Below, piece by piece: positions 1-11,400 of a stretch of 64,000 nucleotides of DNA (position 1 is its first letter; every line of letters begins with the position of its first letter). The stretch spans positions 63,193,554 to 63,257,553 of the forward strand of contig OX485803.1 in assembly GCA_950295325.1 (NCBI GenBank), given 5' to 3'. The notes beneath the pieces are model-generated. The model worked only from the letters and a program-made list of their open reading frames with translations, searched no databases and had not been told where the DNA came from. Made by a program: the position numbers and the translations under genes. The DNA comes from Polytrichum commune. Lineage: Eukaryota; Streptophyta; Polytrichopsida; Polytrichales; Polytrichaceae.

Positions 1-2037
1 TACTCGAAGTACCACTTTGGTTTGCATTTGAAGCAAATAATGAATGGGCTACCATGATACAAAACCAATCCCAAATATATTTGATATTCATATTAAGTGC
101 TATGTCTGAATCGGTTGCTTCCACCATTGGTCACACTTTTTACATTATTTTGTTAGGTCCAATAGCTAAGTCATAGTCTAAGAACTCTAAAATGATTTGA
201 ATCAGCTGATCAAACTAGTCAATTTAAAGCGTTGTCTACATTTGAGCACGTCGTAAGTTAATCTCATCCTAACACGTGTTCATTTAGTGTTCCCTCATAA
301 CTGCACGTATTACAAGCATACAACTCTTGGACAATTGATCTGCGTTAGTGACAAATATAGGTGTTTAATTAAGAAGCGCGAACATAAGGCCCTCAAACCT
401 TAATCACCATGTGTCCAAGTGTCTTCGTGGCAATAATGCATCCAAATAAATGCATGGCTTGGACCCTGTAGGAAGCAGTTACAACACTGGCCATTCCCGC
501 AAATTCCTGTGAGCATGCCACGTGTCACATATCTTCACATCATGTCTTCAAAAGTTCACGCCCAAGCAGTTGCTCTTGCAATGGTCGGAGTCAATTGTTG
601 AAAGTGCCTATATTGTTCGTAATTGGGAGTTCACCCATTGGATCTCCCCTTTATGACCTCTCCACTTTCCTTCCATCCACACTCATAACCTTAGTACGTG
701 TAATTAGGTTGCCTTCGCAAATGGGTAAAGTTGTGTTGCCTCTTACATCGCCTCTTTACGCAAGCAACTTTCCATAGGTCAAACTCGGATCAAAAACCTT
801 ATATTAAGTTTTTTGGTTCATTCCTATCACAATTAAAGTCCATACAAAATTTGTGTATTTTGTTGTACTGGTAATAAATAATCAAGTAATGTGACATGCC
901 AATAGATTAGTGCAAGACTACCTAATTGCCAATATTGGTGTAGGTAGATTCATTGGCATTTATTTGAGCTACTAGTCTAAGAGACAAATTGAATCCAAAC
1001 TTAAGTTAGAGTTAGAGCAAACCAAGAGCTACCTCAATTGATGGAAACAGGGATTTGAGTATATTTGGATTATGCATTAATTTTGGACAACACAACTGCC
1101 TAGTAGTATATGGCGTGCACTAGATTGGAAAACTACATGAAATTAATATAATGGTGGTTGGCAAATATGGCATACATTGTGAAACATTTGAAGTTGTCAC
1201 TGATTGTTGTGTTGTCACTCCCACTCCAGTGCGCAATAATTGTGAATTTTTTAGGGTTTAGGGTTTAGGGTTTGGGGTTTATGGGTTAAGTTATTTAGTG
1301 GGCTCCAATCTGCCTTTGAAATCCAATGAGCTCAGTTATGTGCAAAATGCAAGGGTGGCCATTACGAATGGAACGGTCATTTGAAGCTCCAATGTGGTGT
1401 TTTGAAAAATGGGGTAACGTTATGGTCACTAACCTTTCACCATTTAAACTAGTGATCAATCTTGGGTCAAGTAACATAGTGACATTTCAAACATATTGGC
1501 ATAAATATGCTTACAATTCAACCTACAAGCCTCAACCCTCCATCCTAAACATGCACTCTAAAAACTAAAACTCTATGCCTGAACCCCAAGTTCTAAACGT
1601 TACCCCTAGACAATGAGTTTAATATCTAGCCGACGTTGAATGAATCATATCATCGTGACGAAGGCCACAAACCTATGCATTGGGGAGTCAAGTGTTCCAC
1701 ATGTTGATGGATGAGAGTAAACTTGTCAAAGCATAATTATTATACCCATAAGAAGTTTACACATTTGGTATGACACTAGTCGTATAACTAGTGTTAGACA
1801 TAAATGCGCCACCACCCTCCCTACGACCATGCACCTTCTCTTATCTTTGTTAAGAAATTTTCACATCCTTACTAACACTAAATTTGGGCATGTGACTTAC
1901 CATAGTCCAAGTTTAGTGTTTGAGTTCACAATGAATGTTACTTACTTTCATCTAGGGTTACTAATATTTAGTGTATGCGTTCGTATTTTGTGTATCTAAC
2001 ACTAAATATCACTAGAGTGGGTTGGGACATATATGCA
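1..2037. other. AT-rich region without recognisable genes
   Basis: I see no coding region with domain content, splice-linked exons or codon structure. Short open frames here are no longer than chance allows. The only notable item is the TTTAGGG-type tract near 1,251. Confidence 0.6.
1251..1285 (+). repeat. Short interstitial telomere-type repeat (TTTAGGG)n
   Basis: Three to four tandem or near-tandem copies of TTTAGGG are followed by degenerate TTTGGGG and TTTATGG. TTTAGGG is the plant-type telomere repeat, so this is an interstitial telomeric-like tract. It is short and could also be the 'telo-box' type of promoter element found in plants, but no gene follows it. Confidence 0.6.
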
Positions 2038-4085
2038 CCACTATAGTTAACTAATCATTAATAGGTCAATGATCATGCACAAATAATATCATCGTGAACT
2101 AAACCTTAAAGGTCAGCAATCATGCACCACTATAGTTAACTAATCATTAATAGGTTAGTGATCAAGCACCACTATAGTTAACTAGGTTCTGAGAGGATTG
2201 TTTATTGCGCACCACTATTCACCACTTAGTGTAGTTAGTGGCGTTGTAGTTGCCACTATTATTTAGTGGTAGAAGGTCTCGAATACTTGCCAGCAGATTG
2301 CCTACTAGTAGGCTTATGAAAGTGCACAATATTAATATCGGATGGAGGGCTAACCCTTGCGACACCCACTTTCACCATATGTTATAATCAACACAACAAT
2401 AACATAACATCTGTTATGTTATTATAACCAACAGACAACCTTAAAGTTTACCACCTTGCAATAAAGAAGTTCAACCCAAGTTAACTTATGCGTAGTACAA
2501 TGAACACACGACATCCTTACACCGTCGCGTAGGCCTAAGGTATAGACACCCATAACCGATAACGCACCCATCACCGACAAGTAGACCTATGCATGAACGC
2601 GCATGGCTTAAATTAGCAGAAGTCGATGTTTTAATATTATAAACGTGAGGACCATATGACTTCGTGGAGGGGAAGTTGTCGAAATAGTTGTTGTCGGTCA
2701 TGGGTGAAGCTATATATTGGTTATGGACTCTAACCAACTTTCATGTTTGCAAAATTTGTAGTAATTCTAACTTTACTTAATCAATTTTGAAAAAAAGCTC
2801 GACATTCATCATGGACATTATTTTCCTACGCAGAAAAATTAACTCCTTCTTGATAACCGAAGATATGCTATGCTGAAATTCTTAAGTTATCGGTTATAGG
2901 TATAATATGTACCTTAACTTAAATTTAGGGGAAATCTAGATATATTTAAAGATCCTACTACAGGCCACCGGTCCCTCTATAAATGTCCGTGAAGGATAGA
3001 AGATTTCAAGAGTGATTTAGATTGTGAATTTCTTACATCTTTCTACTACTGCTTTCTTGTTGTCCTCGAGATTATCATTGATACATTCTATTAACCTTGA
3101 TAATGTCACCCTTGGTAATAGAACACCTTAAAGTTTGAAACCGATTTTCTTAGTGTAAAACTCCCTTGTTATTATCCCTATCATCCTAGACAATGCCACT
3201 ATCCAAAATCCAAAATACATCCAAAATACTCCAAAATACTCGAAAATCCGTAGTGTGAACGTTATAATATCAATTATGGATGGATTGTATGTGATGGTTG
3301 GATGGACAGATTGTAATAGCCAAAAGGGTCATGAGCCGCCCCCTGTGATAATGCAATGCTATTCACATGGTCATGAGCCGCCCATGTGCACCAACTTTGA
3401 ACGGTGTTGTCTATACACGGCACTCAAAGGTGTTGTATGGGACGGCACTGTCAAGACTTCAGACCTTAAACAACTGCCAAAATAACTAGAGTTAACTAGA
3501 GTTTTTTCAAGACATTAGAAAACAACTATAGTTAACTAGGAAATTTTCAAACCAATTTGAAGAACAACTATAGTTAACTAGAAATATTTAAGACCATATT
3601 AAAAAACAACTATAGTTAACTAGAAAAAAATTCAACCAACTACAACTTGAGAGTTCCAAAAAATGTAAGGAGTCAACCAACAAGTTATTTCATTTTTGAA
3701 TTAACGTATATTACATAACTTCTATAATAGACCTTATGTTTGTCACCCATGAAGGCCCATCCCAAGAAGGACTAGAACCCATTATACTCTAAGTAACTTA
3801 GACATAATGAAGTCATCATCATGATGCTCATTGGGTGTTGATTGAGTGCGGATCACAACTGGAATCAAGTCCCAAATTTAAATTTTGAATAAAAGAGAAG
3901 GAAAATATATAGATGCTATGATCTGTCATGGTACTACACTACAGGTTGTGCCCAACTTTAGTTAACTAGATATAACTATAGTTAACTAGATTTTTTGGCA
4001 TACCAAAATCAAAACAACTATAGTTAACTACATTTTTTGGCAGGTCAAATCACAAACAACTATAGTTACGAAAGGCAACTAGTTA
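2038..4085. repeat. Interspersed palindromic TAGTTAACTA motifs
   Basis: The motif ACTATAGTTAACTAG, containing the perfect palindrome TAGTTAACTA, or close variants of it, recurs about twelve times. Copies lie near 2,041, 2,131, 2,171, 3,484, 3,528, 3,567, 3,608, 3,958, 3,972, 4,017 and 4,059. Between 3,484 and 3,625 the spacing is about 40 bp and the intervening sequence is diverged A/T-rich DNA. No coding region is evident in this stretch. Confidence 0.6.
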
Positions 4086-6328
4086 ACTGATAGTTGAATT
4101 AGTTGGTTAGTTGTCCAAGGTCTGCAAGACTTCTCGGCCTCTAATATGCATCCCACCTTCCGTCACATGTGTTCACCTAATATGTGTCTATGAGGGTTTC
4201 GGCTTGTGTGAAGTAATTTGGGATGTTAGTTAAGTTCTACGGTTAGGTGAGCTGGTTTAGGTACAGAGTAAGTGTCGACTTAAGCTAAATTAGTTCAATT
4301 GGTTTGCAGTGCAGGTGTTATTCGTTGTGTTGTTGTTTTTGTTGTTGTTGCTACATTGGAAGCTAGTGATTCCATGGAAGAAGACCCATTGATTGTTGAT
4401 AGCAGTCACTGTGATGACGAGTCTAAAGTAGTATAGCTAAGCGATCATGCACAAAAATATGCTAAAGATGTTTTGAATTTTATGGTTAGCCAAGGTTTTC
4501 AGATTTTCAACACCCAGGAGTTGTTAGGAATGGAAAAAATCCATAACAAACTCATTAGAATTGGTGTTGGACAATAAACATCACTAAAACAATGTGACAT
4601 TAGAAGCTCCTTTGTCTCTAGTGAGAGGTCTTTACCTGGTCTCAATGACAGATTATGATGTGCTCTTGCTGTTATTCACAATTTTGAATTAGAGTTTACA
4701 TGTAAAAACATTGAAGTCTTGTATTTGTTATTTTCTTTTTTTACATTGAAATTTTATTTTGATTGTCTACCTATTTTTTTTGATAATATCACATTATGCA
4801 CAAATCTTCAGAATGTGACATTATCAAATATGACACCTTCAATGCTTATATCACACTTTATGGTGAAACGGATGCTGTGATATTATCAAGGTTAGACTGT
4901 ACCAATATGTTGAAATGTCAGTACCGTTTCAATATACTCAAACATCAATGTTTCATTATTGAAATTATTATTCTATCTTTTCACCATGTGTGTTCTTTAA
5001 GTTTGGTCTCACTTATATTATAATAGTATTGAACATCGCTTAAATGATAAACATGATAATGTGCACTTTGAACAAAAATTTCAATACATACATGAAGGGC
5101 AATTTTTGAGCTAACCCTTCATTTTGAAAGGGAAAATTTTAAGTTACCCTTCCTTATGAAATACAAGCAACCCTTCAAATTTATTCCCTGACACTAAACA
5201 CCATAAACAATGTAACAATACTTATTGAATGCAGGGCCTAGTAAACAAATTAAACTTTTTAGGTTTGATCACCCCACCTTATTTTTCACTCGGAAATTAA
5301 ACTCAAGGTTTTGATGATGATTTCAAGACAAAATTGCTCAGAAAAGAAATATTTGGACTACAAGGGAGCGCTAAATTGTCGTCCAAAGTATTCCAATGTG
5401 CTACTCTCACTGTCATAATGTAGATTTTTCAATTAATATTTTTGCTTAAACATGTTACTTATGTTGATGAATTGTATCATATGGGCAATTAGTAGGCTAG
5501 CCTTGACACTTTGAGACCCCGCCGGCATCTAGTTTAGGCCCTTCGCAAATTGTGCACTTGACACTAAACATCATAAACGGTGTAGTACCTTCTTACATGT
5601 GGTGAAATATATATGTATATGAATATGTATGTGTATATGTATAATTTTTGAGCTGCATATATATAGGTCCATTCAACTGAATCGTTTTTGAGAGTAGAGA
5701 TTATCAACGTTTCAATACATAGTACACTCTTTTAAACGTGTCTTCTTGATGTTTGCTCTTTGATCCTCACTGAACCCCATACCATTCAAATATAGGGGTT
5801 TCGGTTTATGTACCAGCCAAGCGGTGGCGGTGGCCGTATCATATCTAAATTGAACCATTGTGATGGAATCAAGCCATTTGGACGAAAGCTCATTTGGTAA
5901 GTTAAGTGAATCATAAGTGAAAGCACCAACTAACATCATACAGTTTGCAATCAATACCCTCTACAGTTAGTAGGAAGTACCCTTCCTACTAACCCACACC
6001 CTCCTTAATGAGAACGGGTGAAACTACACCCTAGCCTACTCGTCCGCCCATCATGGTCCGGCGTCTAGGATCTGGGCCGTCCATTATTGACGGCACAATC
6101 TTGACCATCGGCACTTGGGCGAAGGGACGTGGCCGTTCCCAATCTTGGGTCCAGAATGACCTCCCCCGCTCAACACTTTCATTGTGTTTTCTCCTCTTCG
6201 ATCCTAGTGTTTTCTCCTCTTGGTTCTTCCGTTGCAACATTGTGCACCCTCTCCCTCTCCGCACCCGGCTCCAAGTGCATTATGCATTTGCCTTCGTCTA
6301 TGCTCCTTGCTTCATTGAAATTGCTGAT
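4086..6328. other. Non-coding stretch, no gene recognised
   Basis: Nothing here has domain content or convincing splice structure. Short open frames on both strands near 5,712-5,954 and 6,031-6,370 do not resemble any family I know and overlap one another, so I do not call them genes. Confidence 0.5.
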
Positions 6329-6515
6329 CTAGTATGCACCTTGCACCTTGCTTCACTGCCATCCGGTTGATCTCTTCTAGTATGCACCTTGTTTCATTGA
6401 AATCTGGTTGATATCTTGTAGTATGCACCTGGTTCACTCCAATCTGGTTGATATCTTGTAGTATGCACTTGGTTCACTCCAATGTGGTTGAGCTCTGCCT
6501 CTAGTATGCACATTG
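6329..6515 (+). repeat. Degenerate tandem repeat, about 48-bp unit
   Basis: Four to five imperfect copies of a unit reading roughly 'AGTATGCACCTGGTTCACTC' then 'CAATCTGGTTGATATCTTGT' follow one another. The two central copies are the most alike. No coding role is evident. Confidence 0.6.
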
Positions 6516-7113
6516 CTCAACAATCTGCATCTTCCTTTTTTCAATTCACAATCTGCATCATATCTCCCTTTTCGCACATTCCTCCACCCTCCTGAAGTGC
6601 CATCCACACCTGGGATCCACTCAGTATATCACAAAGAGCATCCTGGTTATGTTTATTTCATTGAATGCATTTTGCTTGACGTTTTTCTATACATTAGGCA
6701 CCCTGAATTCTTATTAAGAAATCTTCTTTTGTTTGTTCCATCTCCATGGATTCGGGATGTTCACCCTGATACTCTTGATTTCTAAAGAGTATGCACCTGG
6801 AGCCTCCAAGTGTATTAAGTCAATTTTCGTGTTCCACATTGTTTGTTTGCTATGCTTCATTGAAATCTTCACCCCCAGCATCCTAAATTTGTTCAGTGCA
6901 ATCGGCATCTTGAATTTTCCTTCGATATGCTCACTTTTTGAGGTATTTACAACTGGAACCTAATCACATTCTGGTTTTTCTTTTTCAATCCAGGCCCCTG
7001 AATCCTTGCAGCATAAGCATTCAGATTAGCCATATTCCTGTACACAATATTAAATAACCTCCATCTTGATCCATGTAGCAAGACATGGTATTGGTTTCTA
7101 CAGTAATCAGAAC

Positions 7114-7349
7114 TTATGTAAAATCCCCACTCCTGCTCTTATTGTTGATTCCAAGTGAAGGTCGTGCAAGCAGAGACTGAGTAGCAAATATACATCCATA
7201 CTCTTCACACATCAGGTACACTTCCCGGCTTGCATTGAATGTCAAAGACATAGAAATAAGAAGTTTACAGTCGAAGTATATTTCAAGATATAGTGGTGGG
7301 AAATATCCCCGTTCACACCTGACTGTACGGACACTCTTCAGGGTTGGAG
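7114..7349 (-). CDS. Possible terminal exon of an unknown protein, open into the palindrome array
   Basis: On the minus strand an open frame leaves the palindromic array and continues through about 75 codons of non-repetitive sequence to a stop at 7,114. The residues include VRTVRCERGYFPPLYLEIYF and MCEEYGCIFATQSLLARPSL. The composition is protein-like, without low complexity. I do not recognise the family and see no start codon or splice acceptor outside the repeats. It could be the 3' end of a gene that the array has invaded, or a chance frame. Confidence 0.25.
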
Positions 7350-8418
7350 GCGCTGGGCCACTTTCACTCGATCGAGTGAAAGTGGCCCAGCGCTGGCGTG
7401 CTGGCTGCCTCTGAGCCATGGCTGGCCACTGGCCACTTTCACTCGATCGAGTGAAAGTGGCCCAGCGCTGGCGTGCTGGCTGCCTCTGAGCCATGGCTGG
7501 CCACTGGCCACTTTCACTCGATCGAGTGAAAGTGGCCCAGCGCTGGCGTGCTGGCTGCCTGAGAGCCATGGCTGGCCACTGGCCACTTTCACTCGATCGA
7601 GTGAAAGTGGCCCAGCGCTGGCGTGCTGGCTTCCTGAGCCATGGCTGGCCACTGGCCACTTTCACTCGATCGAGTGAAAGTGGCCCAGCGCTGGCGTGCT
7701 GGCTTCCTGAGCCATGGCTGGCCACTGGCCACTTTCACTCGATCGAGTGAAAGTGGCCCAGCGCTGGCGTGCTGGCTGCCTGAGCCATGGCTGGCCACTG
7801 GCCACTTTCACTCGATCGAGTGAAAGTGGCCCAGCGCTGGCGTGCTGGCTGCCTGAGCCATGGCTGGCCACTGGCCACTTTCACTCGATCGAGTGAAAGT
7901 GGCCCAGCGCTGGCGTGCTGGCTGCCTGAGAGCCATGGCTGGCCACTGGCCACTTTCACTCGATCGAGTGAAAGTGGCCCAGCGCTGGCGTGCTGGCTTC
8001 CTGAGCCATGGCTGGCCACTGGCCACTTTCACTCGATCGAGTGAAAGTGGCCCAGCGCTGGCGTGCTGGCTTCCTGAGCCATGGCTGGCCACTGGCCACT
8101 TTCACTCGATCGAGTGAAAGTGGCCCAGCGCTGGCGTGCTGGCTTCCTGAGCCATGGCTGGCCACTGGCCACTTTCACTCGATCGAGTGAAAGTGGCCCA
8201 GCGCTGGCGTGCTGGCTGCCTGAGCCATGGCTGGCCACTGGCCACTTTCACTCGATCGAGTGAAAGTGGCCCAGCGCTGGCGTGCTGGCTGCCTGAGAGC
8301 CATGGCTGGCCACTGGCCACTTTCACTCGATCGAGTGAAAGTGGCCCAGCGCTGGCGTGCTGACTGCCTGCTTGTGCCATGGACAACCATGGCTCACTTT
8401 CACTCGATCGAGTGAAAG
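7350..8418. repeat. Tandem array of 73-75 bp units built on perfect palindromes
   Basis: About 14 units of 73 or 75 bp run head to tail, followed by a partial 15th core near 8,398-8,418. Each unit holds a perfect 32-bp palindrome whose central 20 bp read TTTCACTCGATCGAGTGAAA. The first copy extends to a perfect 44-bp palindrome (7,350-7,393). The rest of the unit carries GCCATGGCTGGCCACT and CAGCGCTGGCGTGCTGGC and varies only by short CT, GA or G/T differences between copies. Units are nearly identical, implying recent amplification or homogenisation. Each centre contains GATC and two CpG sites. The array ends about 70 bp before the start of the gene at 8,492, so it lies in that gene's promoter or 5' leader. 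Open frames run through it on both strands because no stop occurs in the unit; I do not regard those as genes. Confidence 0.95.
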
Positions 8419-8483
8419 CATTAATGTTGAGTTGAGTGATGCATTAATGTGGTTTGAAGATTAACTTATTTCACATACCATTG

Positions 8484-8491
8484 CAGGAGGC
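8484..8491 (+). promoter_or_regulatory. Possible 5'-UTR splice acceptor just before the start codon
   Basis: A pyrimidine-containing stretch ends in CAG at 8,484-8,486, five bases before the ATG at 8,492. If used, it would place an intron in the 5' leader, perhaps containing the palindromic array. A coding exon upstream would need a non-zero intron phase, unlike all other introns of the gene, so the ATG at 8,492 is the preferred start. Confidence 0.35.
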
Positions 8492-11400
8492 ATGGACAAA
8501 GTTGTTTTCTGGACAGATATAGTTGGAGTCAAACAAACAGGACCAACTGCTCAATGGGTAATTAGAGACTCTCATTTGCAGAAGTGGTCGCTGGCCATTA
8601 ACAAGAGAAACAAATCTTCAGGGTACGAGCTTATATTTACGTACAAGGTAAACAATAGTTGGATTCCGAACCCTGGAAATCCAATTACCATCGCTCATGT
8701 GGGAGCGAGGGACAGGCTAGAGGTTTCGGTTATGGAGGGGGTGGAAGAGAGAATTTTATCAATTGATTGCAAGAAGCATACATTTCTCTTGGTGCCATTT
8801 TATGAGTCCATGGCCTCATTCCCTTCGAAGGAGAAGGAAGAGATAGAGAAGGTGATGTCATCTGGAATATCCAAAAGAGCCATAAACTTTGTGTTGGAGA
8901 CACTGGAAGACATCAACAGTAGAGAGGCAGCTACACGGGAAGAATCAAGGCAGCAAAAGAAGAAGCAAGCCGAGGTTATACTGAAATCCAAGGCCGATGA
9001 AGGTGGCAGCTCTATTGGACAACAGCCGAAGGCAAAGAAGGGGAAAAAACCTGAAGAGCTAACCGCATCACTGGAGACGGAGAGAAGGAAGCCTCACGAG
9101 GTGGTGCCCCACGTTTCTACAGATTCTCAGAACACGGAGAGGGATGCTGGGGATGCCGGGAGTGGAAGGAAAAAGAAAGCAAAGAGGGCTTTGTCACCCG
9201 AGAAGAAATCAAAGCAAAAGAAAATGAAGCCCGACGTTGTTATGCATGAGGAAACCCCACTGGTCTTGACTCAAGCGGAGAAGGGTCGAGTTATATCGCA
9301 AGGTCAACAACCCAGCCTTGAGGAAGCTGCTCTGGATAGGAAGAAGTTTTTGCAACTTTTTGGGCACATTTATCCATTCGGCGCAGAATCGATATTCCGT
9401 GTACCCATCAAACAAATGAAGGGCGCAAAAGCTTATCAAGTTACGCGGCCTTTGGATCCAAGTGGGGTGAACCTCATGAAGAACTACCTTATCCAAACCC
9501 CGCCTGCTTGGCCTCAGCACAATCTGTGTTTGATGCCGAAGTTCAAGAAAGGTGAGACATGGCGAGAAGGCATGACATGGGATGACATCAAGAACATGCA
9601 ATTCGCCATAATCAATGGGCAACATACTGTAGCCGCATCTACGGAAATAATTGCTCATCGAGATACCGATCCGAAGCTCAAGGAGAAGTTAAAGGTGTGG
9701 CCCTGCACAATTGTGTGGACAGAGGATCCGAGCATGACCGTCAGGCTTTCATATACATTGAACAATTCGAACTCGTTCAACAAGTTCACACCGACATGGA
9801 CTACACAAATTCTGTATTGTCGCAGGGTTTGGGTGAAGTTGAACAAGCCCGAAAAGCAGCGTGCGAACGCCTCTGAGGCTACACAGGACCCTGAGAAAAC
9901 ATTGGCTTGGAAGGTATGTTACTCTGCTCCCTTAATTCATCAGACCTAGTGTTGACATGGCCTCACACCACTTTCACTCGATCGAGTGAAAGTGGTGAGG
10001 CGCACCTAAAGTGTTGATCATGCAGGCATTGTAAACCATTGTATCCTAAACCAATGTATCTTATATCCATGATGTGCAGAACTTTACTACCAGCATGGAG
10101 GCATCATTCACCGCAATCGCAAGAGGGATCACGCATAACGATCTTAAAGCGGAACTCACGTTAATTATGGCCCCTGAGGAAACATCAAGATTGTGGAAGA
10201 AAGTGTTCATGTCGCACGAGAAGGGCTTATTTATCAACCCGGACAAGCCAGGACGCACATACCTGGAGGATCATGTGGAGGCTCAACAAAAATTGCGAGC
10301 TCGCCACGAGAAGTCCAAGGCAGGAACACCCTTCGTGGAGAAACCTTTCGTGACTAAACCCCTTACAATGGAGACATTCAAGAGTATGTCAGGACTCACA
10401 AAGCCAGACTTTCACCTGGCAGCGAGACGGCTTTTAGAAGGGAGGGGAGAGGACGACGTTCCTAGTGTCACTCTCAGGCCTTGCAAGAACAGCAATGTCG
10501 TGACACTGAAGTCATGGTGCAATTTCCGCAAGTGGAAGAATATCTTGCTGCAGGAGTTGGATAAGCGGGATCCCAATAAAGTTGGCTTGTGGAAGAAGGA
10601 TGATGAGGGGAATGGGTTCCTGGATCGCGACGTATGGACAAAATTCAAACGGGAGCATGGAGTTACAAAGCCGAAATGGGTAAAGCTCTACCAGGTTGCG
10701 ACTTCAGAGTGGTTGAACAGGAAGAGGGCGACTAACAACAAGTCCTTACCGGTACAACCGGCTTTAGACCGATTGCTTCGCGACTGGCTGCAAACAGATC
10801 TCAACGAATGCACAGGGCAAGTGATCACGCGGTGGGTGTCACATAATGCCATTAAGAAACGATTGGTGATTCCCAAACAAGATTCCAGTGATGTTGAGTG
10901 GATTGAGGGAAGCACCATTGCCGCGGGGTTTCTGGACTTCAGGTTCATCCCTGGATGTATAGATGAACCAATCCCTCCTGAAGTTGTGGAGTCCTTGGTT
11001 AAATACTTGTGCTCTCCGGAATGGACACCAGGGGTGAAATCTGTTCCAGCTTGGATGATTATCTCCGACTTGCGTAGCCATGATGCCTCGCTCGTATTCA
11101 TGTCGTCGCTTATGCGCAGACATCCCAACACGTTTGTGATCGTCCCGTCGTTCTATTTCCCTTGTCCTGCAGAGGAGATAGCCGACCCCAAAGAAATAGT
11201 TGGAAAGAGGCAAACCCCTGCCCTCTACATCGACCACCTCATTGTCCCAGATAAATTTCCCAGGTGGAAGGTAATTGCATGTCCAATGCTAGCCCCGGAT
11301 TCGCGCCGATACAAAGTAAAACCCAAGGATTGGTCTGAGTTAACATATGAAGTGAATCGAGGGGAGCTCAGAATGGAGGTCTATATTAAGTTCTTGGAGT

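Noticed and set aside
7338-8415. Overlapping open reading frames on both strands encoding MAGHWPLSLDRVKVAQRW-type repeats
   Set aside because: They arise because the 73-75 bp unit has no stop in several frames. Both strands give the same peptides owing to the palindrome, so they are a by-product of the repeat rather than genes.
7350-8418. CRISPR-like array
   Set aside because: Units have no variable spacers: the whole 73-75 bp unit is nearly identical from copy to copy, and the sequence context is eukaryotic.
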